NCBI RefSeq assembly: GCF_028606985.1
Contig: NZ_CP117416.1
Location: forward strand, 3,820,001 to 3,884,000
Length of the DNA: 64,000 bases
Origin: Paenibacillus kyungheensis
GTDB taxonomy: Bacteria > Bacillota > Bacilli > Paenibacillales > Paenibacillaceae
Direction of reading: 5' to 3'
This document shows, one piece after another, positions 62,511 to 64,000 of the stretch. The notes below the pieces were generated by a model, which saw nothing but the letters and a program-made list of their open reading frames with translations, was not told where the DNA came from and made no database searches. Both the position numbers and the translations under genes were made by a program. Position 1 is the first letter of the stretch. Each line of letters opens with the position of its first letter.

Positions 62511-63443
62511 CTACAATGTATTCTGCTCTCGCTTCGCTAAAATAACAGCATTATCCAGACGACTGGAAGACAGTGATTCGACACGTGCTTCTGGAAAAGC
62601 AGCAGAAGCCAGACCACTGAGCACTTGACCCGGTGGCATTTCAAGAAATAAACGAGCACCCAGTTCGTAAAATAAAGTCGTTACTTCATGCCAGCGTACA
62701 GGGTGTGCAATATTTAATGACAAATCTTCGATAATACCGTCTGCTGTACGCACAGCTCGTCCTTTATAATTGCCTGCATAAGGAATCTTAGGTCGAGATA
62801 CTTCCATCTTGCTCAGCGCTGTAGCTAATTGATCAGAGACCGAAGATAACAAAGGACAATGGGAAGGCACACTGACATTGAGTCGTTTGGCAGTATGCGC
62901 ACCATTACTTTTGCAAGTCGTTAACAACTGATCGATCGCTTCCCATTGTCCAGCTACTGTAATCTGTGTTGGTGCATTTAGATTAGCGATATATACGGGA
63001 TGTTCATCTGAATGAATACCCAAGCGAATCTGTTCGACCTGACGCGCAGTCATTCCTGTAATAACGCCCATTCCATACCCTTGTGGATAAGCTTGCATCA
63101 TCAATTGTCCACGTAAACGGGTTAAATGCAGAGCATCTTGAAATGAAAGTGAACCGGCAACCACTGCCGCAGCAAAAGCACCTGCACTATGACCTGCAAC
63201 CAGATCAGGAAAAACACCTTCTGCTGCCAAAGCTCTAGACACCGCTACTCCTGCAATACATAGAGACATCTGTACATGATCTGTTGTCTGTAATGCTTCT
63301 TCACTATCCAGTTGCTGGATCGATAATTGCAGTATTTCTTCTGCTTCTGTCAGTGTCTGCTTGATAACAGAATGATCAGGTAATTCATGCAACATTCCGG
63401 AACGCTGTGAACCTTGCCCTGGAAAAAGCATCACTACACTCAT
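62511..63443 (-). CDS. mdcH: Malonate decarboxylase subunit epsilon (malonyl-CoA:ACP transacylase MdcH)
   Basis: A 310-residue acyltransferase loading malonate on the decarboxylase's acyl carrier protein. FPGQGSQRSGMLHELPDH, nucleophile elbow VAGHSAGAFAAAV and the second-His motif SVPSHCPLLSSV are typical. The same fold as FabD, but MdcH is indicated by the adjacent mdcG and by the sequence pattern. AAAGGAG precedes the ATG. Last gene of the operon. Confidence 0.9.
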   Translation of the reverse strand: MSVVMLFPGQGSQRSGMLHELPDHSVIKQTLTEAEEILQLSIQQLDSEEALQTTDHVQMSLCIAGVAVSRALAAEGVFPDLVAGHSAGAFAAAVVAGSLSFQDALHLTRLRGQLMMQAYPQGYGMGVITGMTARQVEQIRLGIHSDEHPVYIANLNAPTQITVAGQWEAIDQLLTTCKSNGAHTAKRLNVSVPSHCPLLSSVSDQLATALSKMEVSRPKIPYAGNYKGRAVRTADGIIEDLSLNIAHPVRWHEVTTLFYELGARLFLEMPPGQVLSGLASAAFPEARVESLSSSRLDNAVILAKREQNTL

Positions 63444-63471
63444 CTGGCATCGCTCCTTTCTCTTATCATGT

Positions 63472-64000
63472 CTATGCTAGACGTGGATTCCACGGATCTT
63501 TCACCAGTACAGGCCCTTGTAGTGTACGCATTAACACACGGTCAGTAGCAGGCTTTGCCCATTCACTAAGAGCGACTGCTCCATAAGGTGTCTCGATCTG
63601 CACATCGACACGCACAGGCAGATCAAGCGTCTGTTGCCATAATTGCTCTGCTCTAACTCGATCAATAGATTGAGAACATCGTAGTAAAATATCCAGATCG
63701 CTAGTCATCGTTAATGTAGGATGTCCTGTAGCCAATTCAAATCCAGCACTGCCTGTCGGTCCCCAGATCATCTGGTTGTTGTGCCAGTGTGAATACAGTT
63801 GCTTTAATGCTTGCAACACTGGCATACTGTCCCAACGATCGTTGGCAGATGCAGTCTGTAGATTCGAATCGAACTGTGATGCTATCAATTGCTCTGGTGT
63901 TACTTTTTGTACAATTAGTGATGCAGGAATATTTAATGCTTGTCGTAAATGACGCTCTTGACCACGCACACCAACAGCAACCTGTCCTTCTAATGCAGGA
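63472..64000 (-). CDS. mdcG: Phosphoribosyl-dephospho-CoA transferase MdcG (partial, 5' end off the window)
   Basis: The enzyme that attaches the prosthetic group to the malonate decarboxylase ACP. GSAGFELATGHPTLTMTSDL followed by DILL is the nucleotidyltransferase motif; the reading frame continues upstream past an internal GTG as PALEGQVAVGVRGQERHLR to the window edge, a pattern typical of MdcG. So the start lies beyond 64000. The gene is followed by mdcH after 28 bases. Confidence 0.88.
   Translation of the reverse strand, partial: PALEGQVAVGVRGQERHLRQALNIPASLIVQKVTPEQLIASQFDSNLQTASANDRWDSMPVLQALKQLYSHWHNNQMIWGPTGSAGFELATGHPTLTMTSDLDILLRCSQSIDRVRAEQLWQQTLDLPVRVDVQIETPYGAVALSEWAKPATDRVLMRTLQGPVLVKDPWNPRLA

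Noticed and set aside
1-64000. CRISPR array, prophage, insertion sequence, tRNA or rRNA genes
   Set aside because: No regularly spaced direct repeats with unique spacers, no transposase or phage-like proteins, and no cloverleaf or rRNA-like segments were seen.

Overview
The window is a stretch of a low-GC, endospore-forming Firmicute chromosome, most likely Paenibacillaceae (Paenibacillus or a close relative). This is an inference. It rests on strong AGGAGG-type ribosome binding sites, TTG and GTG starts, a Spo0E-like phosphatase, copper-amine-oxidase stalk-domain and SLH-domain exported proteins, a manganese catalase, FabV, and a formate dehydrogenase cluster matching Bacillus yrhDEFG. No rRNA, tRNA, CRISPR array, insertion sequence or prophage was seen. 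The window reads as ordinary chromosome with well-punctuated operons.

Layout. 0.1-2.9 kb: a BMP-family lipoprotein and a chemoreceptor. 3.0-10.9 kb: a formate module, with a formate/nitrite channel, moaA, fdhD and a DUF2294 gene leftwards, and a large Cys-Gln type formate dehydrogenase and its DUF1641 partner rightwards from a divergent promoter region. 11-17.4 kb: small exported and hypothetical proteins, FabV, and an HTH-TPR regulator. 17.5-26.7 kb: a CHASE3-type chemoreceptor, a GAF/PucR regulator, an amidohydrolase, a DUF1028 protein, and a peptide ABC importer without an ATPase. 27-38 kb: an MFS exporter, DctA, a Gfo/Idh/MocA oxidoreductase, a secreted MORN protein, a cystine-type ABC transporter (tcyABC), MgtC, and small membrane proteins. 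38.5-49.4 kb: the deoxyribonucleoside operon deoC-cdd-nupC-deoB-deoD-pdp, with its SorC-type regulator DeoR 3.4 kb away behind a SUMF1-like gene and a MarR/MFS pair. 49.8-64 kb: Mn catalase, a GlsB/YeaQ membrane protein, MscS, esterases, an SLH protein, an acetyltransferase without a standard start codon, an S9 peptidase, AlkA, an HD-GYP phosphodiesterase, and the end of a malonate decarboxylase operon (mdcG, mdcH) that runs off the right edge.

How the parts work together. The formate genes form one functional unit of uptake (FNT channel), cofactor synthesis (MoaA), cofactor sulfuration (FdhD) and catalysis (FdhA plus DUF1641). The deo operon imports nucleosides, deaminates cytidine, cleaves nucleosides by phosphorolysis and sends deoxyribose-5-phosphate to glycolysis. 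A sequence resembling the Bacillus DeoR operator overlaps the deoC promoter region, and a palindrome of the same half-site precedes deoR.

The most novel signal is not protein coding. Three intergenic spacers (after fdhA, between deoB and deoD, and after alkA) hold related nested inverted repeats of about 120-145 bases. They share short constant motifs such as AGCGAAGG, while their paired stems differ in sequence but stay complementary. That pattern suggests a family of structured repeats or RNAs. A second, unrelated intergenic repeat with the core TGCCAAATGCTTA occurs as a 75-bp tandem array at the end of deoC and as diverged single copies elsewhere.
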